Part shown: positions 18,301 to 26,043 of the stretch, piece after piece
Position numbering within the stretch: the stretch's first letter is position 1
Layout of the letters: every line of letters begins with the position of its first letter
Assembly (NCBI GenBank): GCA_028280485.1
Contig: JANQLS010000116.1
Span: 1-64,000, forward strand
Source: Planctomycetota bacterium
GTDB taxonomy: Bacteria; Planctomycetota; UBA8108; JACQVS01
Length of the DNA stretch: 64,000 nucleotides
Reading direction: 5' to 3'
Translations under genes and position numbers: made by a program
The notes under the pieces: generated by a model
Seen by the model: only the letters and a program-made list of their open reading frames with translations
Told to the model about the DNA's origin: nothing
Database searches by the model: none

Positions 18301-19150
18301 CCGGAGGTATTTGAAAGTGAATTGAACGTTCACCGGGTTTGGAGTTCACCCGAACAGCGAGAGTCATATTGATGGTGTAAGCCCCAGGGCGCGGAAAGAA
18401 AACGGCGTATTGCCCACCGGCTCCGGTAAACAGAGGGCGAGCTGCGGGCTGCCCGGGAATTCCAGAGGGAATGTCTTCCTGTTCATCGGATGCACTCAAG
18501 ACCTCGGCTGATTCCACGCTCACGCCCCTCATTCCGAGAGGTAAGACGCTCCAGCCTTTTTTCTTCAGAGCTTCAACTTGGTATGAAACTTTAAGGCGAG
18601 CTAAATCTCCGACGACTTCTCCTTCGTACTGCCCACCGGAGAGCACAGCTTCTGCAGGAGGGGGAACATCTTTTGGAGGAACAGGTTTTTTCTTTTGAGC
18701 TTTCTTCCAAAGCTCTAAGAAGTCTTTATAAGGCAAGAAGATTCCTCGGCCTTCCTTTTCGAAAACATCATTGAGTTTGTCGTAAGGAACGTAGATGGTT
18801 TTTTCTCGCAAGCCATCAGATTCTTCAGCATCAGAAGATCGATCCCCCGCTTCCTCAGCTTTGCTTTTGATTTCTTTGAGTTTCTCTAAAAGCTGCTTCT
18901 GCAATTCGATAGTTAAGGGATCCGGTTGGGGAGGCTCAATATTTCCCTTTGCACTTACTCCCTGATCATCCTTTTCTTCACTCGCACCAGAAGAGACCGG
19001 AACCGGTTTTTCCTCTGAAGTCGGATTTTCGGCGGCTTGATCTTGAGATCCTTCCTGGGCTCCGACTAATGTGAGACTCGAAAGCCCAACCATTAGAAGC
19101 AGCGCTGTTATTTGTCTTAAATAATAGTTTTCCATCAGGCTACTGATCAT
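15320..19150 (-). CDS. Large exported membrane-anchored protein with VPY motifs (about 1276 aa)
   Basis: Function not recognised. The chosen ATG at 19150 has AAAGGAGC seven bases upstream and yields a clean signal peptide (hydrophobic ITALLLMVGLSSLTLVGA); the frame also opens at 19192, where no such site exists. After an acidic low-complexity stretch come two VPY-type motifs, IYVPYDKL and IFLPYKDFLELWKKA, like those in the 2393-aa neighbour. A long beta-rich extracytoplasmic region follows, then three membrane helices near the C-terminus and a charged Lys/Glu tail ending in many E and S residues, probably cytoplasmic. Its stop overlaps the GTG of the next gene. Third gene of the sigma-VWA operon, so probably controlled by that sigma factor. 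Confidence 0.85.
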   Translation of the reverse strand: MISSLMENYYLRQITALLLMVGLSSLTLVGAQEGSQDQAAENPTSEEKPVPVSSGASEEKDDQGVSAKGNIEPPQPDPLTIELQKQLLEKLKEIKSKAEEAGDRSSDAEESDGLREKTIYVPYDKLNDVFEKEGRGIFLPYKDFLELWKKAQKKKPVPPKDVPPPAEAVLSGGQYEGEVVGDLARLKVSYQVEALKKKGWSVLPLGMRGVSVESAEVLSASDEQEDIPSGIPGQPAARPLFTGAGGQYAVFFPRPGAYTINMTLAVRVNSKPGERSIHFQIPPAAISQLKLSLPEENPQLKVRPDSAATSVKVKDGKTEVLAYLGNATDINVSWSPPAGKIQEEEALLRASQLVQVHLNERVLRLQSAVLLEILSQEVNKIQMKVPENLQVLSVRGENIREWSHDEATDVLQLELHSGVKKSYNFQVSFERILQSTPESLAIEFPQMQGVLREDGYVGLSYDGSLRVRVNNSTGLSQRDIRELPKALQGGSQTGFRYLAHPLSLTLGVEKILPVVHSQSTSVVVMGTEEDQWIGWVDYKITRSGVFTLKLQVPSVWRPISLGAEGNVEDYQASPLANDPTQQTITVNLTSRAFGNYRLPFKFAREGQASPGEQSIVAPRVLDVESDRGLLGIGAPRSFQLTTLDQERMVSTDVQELFRSGVLSQIPQDSDASLAFTYNDQPANVRVNLAQRKTEIKVTSRLLANVKDSSVDYAQDMEYLIQYAAVDTVSFSAPEALNDRIRIDVRGFKESKIVNTRDGRSVWQVSLQAKVLGIVTLRVSYDQTLIGLITEGEPFKVQVPNIKAESLEGAQVRGETGAIAIRKEGGLEIQTPEADLSGLELIDPRELPSELAQGRIYKSFRYNSPDFKLGLELIFRRYEKLADAVVPLLKVRKHLSNEKSLSCIAVFLVENAGRQSLDVRLPQGSEVLSTLVNSHRVQPSKPLASVNTANAATQGVDLSIPLTGFENATCAIRVDYRVSIGQEMGAMGSVGIQMPTLLKSKPQVPIGKVELDLRVPADYEYVGRSGNLHFKTQTGHDPWETFRQRAWSLLGVRQQAHAKTGNGNSQADPISQVMQWTAGMIDWGKFQDGRLLQFQGYSAEGTLSVSYLGLRTLRFLAGLFFIAALAGSIVIARKRPDDRTLWIGALAVVALLISWLISDARTSFSVSVFFGAVAVLVFLVAKNSYFKLRTTYQGWRAERIALAPDPFLEEAETQTKEPKKSEEVNKEADPAEDASKESESKDEPESSESAEKEEEKPKKKKAKKSKKASEDESEEES

Positions 19151-19157
19151 CGTTTGA

Positions 19158-19165
19158 GCTCCTTT
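19158..19165 (-). promoter_or_regulatory. Strong Shine-Dalgarno site deciding the start of the 1276-aa protein
   Basis: On the minus strand AAAGGAGC lies seven bases before the ATG at 19150. The upstream candidate ATG at 19192 has no comparable site, being three bases after the VWA gene's stop. The internal start also gives the more typical signal peptide. Confidence 0.75.
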
Positions 19166-19195
19166 GAGGACTCTTTTCTTTCTCATTTCCATCGA

Positions 19196-22100
19196 TCAGC
19201 TCTCTTCTATATTAGCGAGTTGATTTTTTACTTTGAGTTGGAAGGCTTGTTGAGCCATGCGCATGGTTTCAGCCCAACGCGGCGTGGCTTTGATTTTTGC
19301 GTTCAATTGACCGAGACGAAGGATTAAATCTCCGAGGCTTCCATCACGGCTGTAGTAACTGTTTCTGAGCAATTCAGCTAATTCGGCGACACAAGCTAAG
19401 AATTCGATCGAGTCATCGGCATGTTCAATTTGACTCGTGATCATTCCGGGAGGAATGGGGAAATCTCGCTCGACGATATTTCGAGTTGAAGTATCTCGAT
19501 AGCGAATGAAGACTTTTCCCACAGGACCCGACCATGCGGGTTGGCGCACCACTTCGTAAAGCGCGGTGACGGTTGAACCCGGGCCAACTTCTGCGGCATC
19601 GATTTTGTCGTTTCTAAAGTCTTTATCTTTGATATCACGATTTTCATAACCGAGAAGGCGGTAGGCTGAAACGGCTTCCGGTGGGAACTCCACTTGAATT
19701 TTGGCGTCTTCAGCGAGCACTTCTAAGGTTGAAGGCAGGTTCGATTCAAAGATCTGCGCGGCTTCTTTAACGGAAGACACATAAGCGTAGTTGCCATTAC
19801 CCTCATTCGCTAAGCGTTCGAGCATGCGGTCATCGTACTTCTTGCTTCCGACTCCGATGGCCGTGAGGTAAATACCGCGCTTAGCGAAGACGCGAATCTT
19901 CTTGAGGATTTTCTCTGGGTCACGAGCGCCAACGTTGGCAACTCCGTCAGAAACTAAGATCACACGATGAAGAGATTTTTTAGATAGTGCATCATGAGCG
20001 ACTCGATAAGCGAGATCTAATCCCGCTTCGACGTTGGTTCCGCCGCGAGGTTGAAGAGATTGCATCGCCCCGAGAATGCGCTCCGTTTGTCGTGCAGGAG
20101 TATGAGGAAGGATCAAATTCGCTTGATCGGAGTAAGCTACAAGAGCGACTTGATCGGTGGGAGCAAGCTTTTTGATCAAAACTTCCATCGCGCCCTTGAT
20201 CAAATCGAGATGCTCTTGTTCGGCCATCGAACCTGAGGCATCGATCGCTAAAGTTAAAACGGCATTACGTCGTTCGTTTTCTTTGAGGTTCCGAGATTTG
20301 ATCCCCACCCGAAGAAGATCGACGCCTTCTGGCCCGAAGGGTGAAGGCATACCGTCGCAAGAGACGGTGAAGACTTCGGAAGTGTCTTCAGGGTAGTCTT
20401 GAGGAATCGCGTTAACGAATTCTTCAACACGAACGATATCTTCCTTCGGCAAGGATCCTGCGTCTAAAAGAGACTTCACGCGAGTGAAGGAAGCGGTATC
20501 GACATCCATGGCGAAAGTCGAAAGCTTATCGATACGCGTGTCGACGAAAGGATTCGTATTGTATTTCTTACGAAAGGCTTCTCTACCCAAACCTTCATCA
20601 CCCAACTCCGGCGGAGGAACCCAACGGGGTTTGGCTTGGAAAGTTTCGAAAGTGAGTGAGGGATCTTTTTCTTTGTAAGTGCTATAGGCGTTGAGAAGTT
20701 TTTCGAAGTAGAAAGATTGGGCGATATTGGAAACATCGAGATTCGCGCCTCCTCCTCCACTGATTTGGGTTTTCCCTCGAACAAGTTCTTTTTGAACTTG
20801 CTGCAATGCCTCTTCCCTGGAGCGAGTATCAGCCGCTGTTAAGTTCGACAACTCAGCTTGAACGTTTTTAACTTGCTCTCGCTGTTCTTCGAGAGCTTGT
20901 TCTAATCCTTGTTGGTTGTTTTGAAGTTGAACGGAATACTTTTGGATCTCACCCGCGACGTCAAAGTCCGAGTTGAAGGCTACGGAGAGGTCTTGGAAGG
21001 AGCGAGCGAGTTTTTCTTCTTGGGCTAATGCCATTTGGCGTTTTTTAACTTCTTCCCAGGTACCTTCAGATGGGAAAGTGAAAGGTTCAGTCCAAGGCAC
21101 TTTGGCTTCTTCATAGGAGAGCTTATGATCTTTGCTTAATTTCTCACGTAAGGCGAGCTTTTTACCTTCAACGGATTTGGGATCGACCAAAGGTGAGGAT
21201 TCTTCACTTAATAAAGTACTCTGCTCCACTTGCTGCCGGAATTCTCTCTTACGTTCTTCAAGGTCTGCAAGCTCTCGTCCGAGTTCAGCGGCGCTAAGGG
21301 GCCGACCGTCTTTATCGACGCTCTTCAGTTGAAATTCACGATCAGCGTCAGCAGGGCCACTGAACTTGTGCACTTCTTTACCTTGAGTCGTCGTACCAAA
21401 ATTGTATCGGACTTTCGGATTGCGAAGGGCAATCGCTGGATTTTTTCCAGAGGTTGCGCTTGCACCGTACCAACGGTTCCAATTGGGATTCACTTGTGAA
21501 AGTTTTTTATATCTGTCACTGTAGTCTCTCTGAACCATTCCTTCGAAGTTACCGTTACCAAAAAGCTTGACGGCGTCTTCGTAGTTTTGGATTTGACCGG
21601 GTTGAATTAATAGTTCTGCACTTGGTTTGCTGGGATCTCCGAGAGCTAAAGCGCCACCACCGGATCCACCACCCGATCCCTTTCCCTGGCCAGGTTGAAT
21701 GATCATGCCATCCTGTTGCCCATTGGATTGACTGCCGCCGATGATGAGAGGTCGTTCATCAGGGGTGTTATCTACTCCGTCAGGTCCCGCGAGAGTTAGC
21801 ACATCCGTCCATAGCTTGGGGAAACGATCGATCTCTTTAAACTTTTGATCAGCCTGAAGCTTACTGTAATAAGTATTTAAATCGTGGCGAGCCTCTACTG
21901 GGATCCTGACCTTACCTTCTTCTAAATGCCTGAGAGTTTGGGCGCTTGCTTTATCCCCTTCGAGAGCTTTTTTCAGTAAGCCCTTGGTCACTGCAGCAAT
22001 TTCAAGCTCACGTTCGCTCTTTTGTTCATCCGCAGGGATGATCGAACCGGTGACTTGGTATTGAAAATTTCCGGGGCTCGACTTTTGGCCTTCGCCTCGA

Positions 22101-24889
22101 CCTTGGCTTTGGCCTTGTTTGTATCCTTTATGAAGGTGATTTTGATTCGATTGGCCCTGTCGTTGACCTTGTCGTTGGCCTTGGGCGACTTGTTGCCCGC
22201 CAGTGGTGTGAAGAAAGTCGAAATCGTCTAAGGCGGAATCGGCATTTAAGTCAGCAGCTAAGAACTTATTCTTAGCGACTTCACTTTCTTTTGAAGCCCC
22301 GGGGAAAGCCCAAGTCGTTTCATTTTGAAGTTTGTTGTTAAGCTTTTGGTTGAGGCTACCTTTCCCCCAACGTTCTCCGTAAGTACCGGCAGAACCGCCA
22401 CCGACTCCGATGGCCCCGTTAAGCGAATTGGAATCAAAGCCAACTTGGTTAGAGCCTGGTTGTGCTCCACTTTGTCTCCGGGGGCGAGGTCCGGATAAAA
22501 AGTCATCGCCTTCCATTCCAAAATCGGAGCGGAGTTTTTTAAGTTCTTTATTAGCGGAGACGATGTATTCATCTTCATCGGGCTCGGCGTCGTCATCTTC
22601 GTCTCCCAAGGCTGGGTTGACTTCAAAGACTTTGTCAGCAACGTTTAATTCAGTCACTTTAATCTGATCGCCATATTCGAGACTTGCTTGAAAATCAGCG
22701 ACACCTTCCTCAGAAGACAACGAGGAATCTAAAAATACGATTGGCCCTGAAGAATCCCCATCGAAATCCTTAAATGAAGGAAGGCCACTTTTGGGTTGAG
22801 CGGGCTGACGGCGTCCTCCGCGAGCTACACCCGAATCACCACCCAAAGCTTTTCCATCTTGCTTGGAACGATGGTAGTAATCATCTCGGGAAGGAACTTG
22901 AACTCCACCGGCAAGTGATTTTTCGTAGCGGCCGCCTACGGTTTGTCCTTCCAAGAATAGAGGCTGGCCACCCGTGCCTCCGACTCCCCCACCAGGCCCT
23001 GAAGCAGAAAAAGTTACACTGGGATTTTTGTTTTGTTGCACTCGCCAGTGTTGATTTCTGGAGGCACCTTTAGCTTGATCCCAAAGTGCTTGGGGTGAGG
23101 AATATCTGAAGCGGGCGTCGTTGCCTTTGTTCTGACCTGCGTATCTCTCAACCGTTTCGCCACTACTTAAATTGTGAGCTCCGAGGCGGGTAATGGAACC
23201 ACGGCGATTGTCTTGGTCGAAGTTGCGATCCTTCACCGCGAATTGATCCCTTGGCTTGGGATCGTAGAATTCAGCCTTTCCCGCTTGGCCGGATAGCCCG
23301 GAAGCGATTCTTGATCCAGGCCGGTTGAAGCCAGAGGGCACATTTAAGTCGGATGGGCTTGATGGGCGTCCTGTTTTTCCAAAACGACTTTTTTCTGCAG
23401 GGATGAATTCAGCTTCTTCCTCAGCTAGTTCTGCTTGAGGTTCATCGAAACTGGCGGCTGGACCCGAACTATTTTGATTTTGAGGCGCTTGAGCGAGCCC
23501 ACCAATATTTGCCCCTTTTTTCCCTCCATTGTTTAAACCACGGCGGGAAGCCGGTTTCTTTGCCGGTGAGGATCGAGTGCGAGAATTGCGGAGAGAATCC
23601 GAAGTGAGCTCGACATCAAACTCAGCTTTGCCGTTTTGTTGAGCTTCACCGCCGCGACCGGACCCAAACGGAGCCCCACTCGAAGGATCAGCAGAGGGGT
23701 TAGTCGTTGGACTATTGAAATTTCGGGCTTCGGAATTCTTTTTCCTCGCGTAGCTTTCTTTAACGGCATGAACTTTGGATTCAAGTTCATTGACGTCACT
23801 TAGTTCATCGGCGAGGGTTAAAACTTTGACGCCACCTTTGTCGCTGAATTCATCAGCGCCTTCAAGAGATTCAAGAGCGAGAGGTGGTGGTGGTTTTTGC
23901 GGCTTTGAGGTTCCTCGCGAAGAGCTGGAGCGCTTCGCTTTTGAAGCTGATTTAGATAAGTTTTGAGGAGCAGGTTTTGCGGGTGGAGTTTTAGGGGCTT
24001 GCGCTAATTCAACAACTCGAGGGATGTCGGGAGTGACGGTTTCGAGTGGTGTAGTGCGGGCGACGGGCCGATTTCTCCGTTGAGCCTCTATTAGTGAAGG
24101 TGAAGCTTGAACGACTTTTTCGGCGGATTCGGCAGTTAAAGCGACCTCATGGTCACTGAGCTTCTCCATTTGCCTCACTTTTGAGCTGTCGAAAATTTCA
24201 GCTTTCTTTACAGGTTCAAAACCAAGTGCATCGGATCCTCCGAACCTTTTGACTCCTTCTGGTCTCCCTTTTTCATCATATTTATACGAAGGGATATTCA
24301 TTTCGTCGGTTGCGAGAAAAGCTGTGTATTCTCCCTTCGACTCAAATTCAGGATAGGAATCGCTAGCGAGTTCCATAAACAAAATAGAAGAAAATGGAAT
24401 CGCAACAATCGCGATGATCGCAGCCCAGGCTAAACGAGGATGGTTGAGGGCGAAACGTACGATCGCTGTTTTCTTGGCGAGGACTTTTTGTTTTCTTGCC
24501 GCTTGAAAAATGCGTTCGCGTCTTCGTTCATCGAAGGAGTAAGTGGTTGCTGAATGCGGAGAAGATTCTGATGGTTCAGGATTGATTTCAGAACTCGGAT
24601 GGACCTCTAATGCATCTTCTAAAAGATGAAGAGTCTTTTGAAAGGTTTGAAGCTCCTCACGCGATGTGGGATCGGCTTCGAGTTGGTCCTCGACTTCTTT
24701 CTTACCGGCTTCACTTAAGTTGTCGAAGAGGTAGGCGGTCAACAAATAGTTGAGGCGGTCGCCATCACCTTCAAAAGGAGTTGAGTGAGACTCTGGGGAT
24801 GCAGCTTGGACATCCACTTCCGATGGAGTCTTTTGGGAATCCAGTTCCTGGTTGAGATCTGGTTTTTTATTTGGATCGTTGGGCTTCAT
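19196..24889 (-). CDS. Anti-sigma-like / von Willebrand A (YfbK-type) membrane protein, 1897 aa
   Basis: Residues 45-95 resemble an anti-sigma domain (LLTAYLFDNLSEAGKKEVEDQLEAD), but the zinc-binding His/Cys residues of the ZAS class are missing. A single membrane helix follows at about 152-174, predicting a cytosolic N-terminus and an outside C-terminus. The middle thousand residues are low-complexity and rich in Gly, Ser, Gln, Lys and Arg, including GQRQ repeats. The C-terminus has the YfbK-type N-terminal region (NPFVDTR...DVDTASF), a VWA domain with MIDAS DASGS at 1550-1554, and a DUF3520-like end. VWA domains bind protein ligands through a metal. The gene overlaps the sigma gene by ATGA, the classic position of its antagonist. 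Probably a sensor that releases sigma upon an envelope signal; this is inferred. Confidence 0.9.
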   Translation of the reverse strand: MKPNDPNKKPDLNQELDSQKTPSEVDVQAASPESHSTPFEGDGDRLNYLLTAYLFDNLSEAGKKEVEDQLEADPTSREELQTFQKTLHLLEDALEVHPSSEINPEPSESSPHSATTYSFDERRRERIFQAARKQKVLAKKTAIVRFALNHPRLAWAAIIAIVAIPFSSILFMELASDSYPEFESKGEYTAFLATDEMNIPSYKYDEKGRPEGVKRFGGSDALGFEPVKKAEIFDSSKVRQMEKLSDHEVALTAESAEKVVQASPSLIEAQRRNRPVARTTPLETVTPDIPRVVELAQAPKTPPAKPAPQNLSKSASKAKRSSSSRGTSKPQKPPPPLALESLEGADEFSDKGGVKVLTLADELSDVNELESKVHAVKESYARKKNSEARNFNSPTTNPSADPSSGAPFGSGRGGEAQQNGKAEFDVELTSDSLRNSRTRSSPAKKPASRRGLNNGGKKGANIGGLAQAPQNQNSSGPAASFDEPQAELAEEEAEFIPAEKSRFGKTGRPSSPSDLNVPSGFNRPGSRIASGLSGQAGKAEFYDPKPRDQFAVKDRNFDQDNRRGSITRLGAHNLSSGETVERYAGQNKGNDARFRYSSPQALWDQAKGASRNQHWRVQQNKNPSVTFSASGPGGGVGGTGGQPLFLEGQTVGGRYEKSLAGGVQVPSRDDYYHRSKQDGKALGGDSGVARGGRRQPAQPKSGLPSFKDFDGDSSGPIVFLDSSLSSEEGVADFQASLEYGDQIKVTELNVADKVFEVNPALGDEDDDAEPDEDEYIVSANKELKKLRSDFGMEGDDFLSGPRPRRQSGAQPGSNQVGFDSNSLNGAIGVGGGSAGTYGERWGKGSLNQKLNNKLQNETTWAFPGASKESEVAKNKFLAADLNADSALDDFDFLHTTGGQQVAQGQRQGQRQGQSNQNHLHKGYKQGQSQGRGEGQKSSPGNFQYQVTGSIIPADEQKSERELEIAAVTKGLLKKALEGDKASAQTLRHLEEGKVRIPVEARHDLNTYYSKLQADQKFKEIDRFPKLWTDVLTLAGPDGVDNTPDERPLIIGGSQSNGQQDGMIIQPGQGKGSGGGSGGGALALGDPSKPSAELLIQPGQIQNYEDAVKLFGNGNFEGMVQRDYSDRYKKLSQVNPNWNRWYGASATSGKNPAIALRNPKVRYNFGTTTQGKEVHKFSGPADADREFQLKSVDKDGRPLSAAELGRELADLEERKREFRQQVEQSTLLSEESSPLVDPKSVEGKKLALREKLSKDHKLSYEEAKVPWTEPFTFPSEGTWEEVKKRQMALAQEEKLARSFQDLSVAFNSDFDVAGEIQKYSVQLQNNQQGLEQALEEQREQVKNVQAELSNLTAADTRSREEALQQVQKELVRGKTQISGGGGANLDVSNIAQSFYFEKLLNAYSTYKEKDPSLTFETFQAKPRWVPPPELGDEGLGREAFRKKYNTNPFVDTRIDKLSTFAMDVDTASFTRVKSLLDAGSLPKEDIVRVEEFVNAIPQDYPEDTSEVFTVSCDGMPSPFGPEGVDLLRVGIKSRNLKENERRNAVLTLAIDASGSMAEQEHLDLIKGAMEVLIKKLAPTDQVALVAYSDQANLILPHTPARQTERILGAMQSLQPRGGTNVEAGLDLAYRVAHDALSKKSLHRVILVSDGVANVGARDPEKILKKIRVFAKRGIYLTAIGVGSKKYDDRMLERLANEGNGNYAYVSSVKEAAQIFESNLPSTLEVLAEDAKIQVEFPPEAVSAYRLLGYENRDIKDKDFRNDKIDAAEVGPGSTVTALYEVVRQPAWSGPVGKVFIRYRDTSTRNIVERDFPIPPGMITSQIEHADDSIEFLACVAELAELLRNSYYSRDGSLGDLILRLGQLNAKIKATPRWAETMRMAQQAFQLKVKNQLANIEES

Positions 24890-25434
24890 GGTCGCAACTC
24901 CCGGCCCTCAAGTTTTACGGTGAGAGCCTTCATGGCCTGATGGAGGAGATAGCCGACGTTGGTCACAGTGAGTCCTGTGATCTCGGCGATCTCTTTGTAA
25001 CTCTTTCCTTCTTGAACCTTCAAAAGGACGAGTTCGCGATAACGCGGCCGCAGTTGTGCGATGGCCTGTCGCACTAACTCGCGTGTCTCTTCTCGTTCTA
25101 ACGCTTCGGCGGGAGTGTCTTGGGTCTGAGCGGGACGATCGGCGACGTTTTGCATCGCTTTGCGACCGCGAATGGCTTTACGAATGTGGTCGATACAAAT
25201 ATTTCGAACCACGCGGATCAGCCAATTGTGACAACTGTCCACACCGATCAGATGACGAGGTTCCCGAGCCACGCGCAGGAACGCCTCTTGGACGACATCC
25301 TGGGCAGCCAGATCATCCGAAAGAAGCCTGGCTGCAAATCGCAACAGGCCTGACTGGTAGCGCTCGACGAATACGGACAGGGAATCGACATCCCTTGAAT
25401 CCGCATATGCGGCGAGGAGCTCCTGGTCGGTCAT
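24886..25434 (-). CDS. ECF-type RNA polymerase sigma factor
   Basis: 182 aa, typical ECF length. Region 2 is visible as FVERYQSGLLRFAARLLSDDLAAQDVVQEAFLRV and the NWLIRVVRNICIDHIRK segment; region 4 as LRPRYRELVLLKVQEGKSYKEIAEITGLTVTNVGYLLHQAMKAL with its helix-turn-helix. GGAG five bases before the ATG supports the start. It heads a four-gene, 17 kb operon and overlaps the anti-sigma/VWA gene, so it most likely controls this operon and is held by that membrane protein. Planctomycete genomes carry many such pairs. An 18-bp inverted repeat lies about 36 bp upstream of the start. Confidence 0.96.
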   Translation of the reverse strand: MTDQELLAAYADSRDVDSLSVFVERYQSGLLRFAARLLSDDLAAQDVVQEAFLRVAREPRHLIGVDSCHNWLIRVVRNICIDHIRKAIRGRKAMQNVADRPAQTQDTPAEALEREETRELVRQAIAQLRPRYRELVLLKVQEGKSYKEIAEITGLTVTNVGYLLHQAMKALTVKLEGRELRP

Positions 25435-25469
25435 TCTTTCTCCGGAACATCTGAATGCGGGTTGAATTC

Positions 25470-25487
25470 CTAGGCAGCAACGCCTAG
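25470..25487. promoter_or_regulatory. Inverted repeat upstream of the sigma gene
   Basis: CTAGGC (25470-25475) and GCCTAG (25482-25487) flank a six-base spacer, 36 bp before the sigma start. It could be an operator or a hairpin in the leader of the operon mRNA. No clear -35/-10 pair was assigned. Confidence 0.4.
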
Positions 25488-25834
25488 CAAAACGCCATAA
25501 ATCATTACTATATTTAAATTAATGAATACAGCAGGGATTCAACCAGCACTGGTGGGACCACGGGGACAATAACGAAATTCATGGGAAAGACGCCCAACGT
25601 CATTCCCTTATTAGTAAAAATCGGAAATCTGCCAAAAATCTGGACTTATATCTTTTGGAAGAGTGAAATTCCCCGGAACTTTAATGGGGGCGAACTCGGT
25701 TCGATTCCGATTCCCTACAGGCATAAAAATCAGGCTGGATCCATGAGCCATTATCAGACCTAAGCGCAGGGGAAGACTTTTACATACAGACGATGGGTAT
25801 CCCCGGGTTGTTGCTGTTCGTAATTATTCGTTAT

Positions 25835-26015
25835 CCCTCGCTAAAGCTTCGGGCTTGGGGGCGCATTTCAAGCCCGAAGTGTCAACGAGGGCTAGCAACA
25901 AGGAGAGTAAACAGTTGCAAAGTTATTTAAAGGGAGAATTCACACTCATCCTAAATCCACAATGATTTGGGATTTCGAATTACTCGTTATCCCTCGTTAA
26001 AGCTTCGGGCTTGAG
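25835..26015. repeat. Two related repeat units downstream of the CotH-like gene
   Basis: 25835-25891 is an imperfect inverted repeat whose left arm reads CCCTCGCTAAAGCTTCGGGC; a single left half-copy recurs at about 25986-26015. Both relate to the element at 8021-8084. They lie after the stop of the CotH-like gene and before the sigma gene, a terminator-like position. The rest of 25500-26040 holds no recognised gene. Confidence 0.6.
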
Positions 26016-26043
26016 AGGAGGGAATCACTTTATTTGGCTCTTC

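Noticed and set aside
19151..19192. Longer N-terminus of the 1276-aa protein from ATG 19192
   Set aside because: No ribosome-binding site there, whereas ATG 19150 has AAAGGAGC at ideal distance and begins a normal signal peptide.
21700..24000. Possible frameshift or assembly artefact in the low-complexity part of the VWA protein
   Set aside because: The frame stays open through the whole stretch and joins well-formed domains on both sides.
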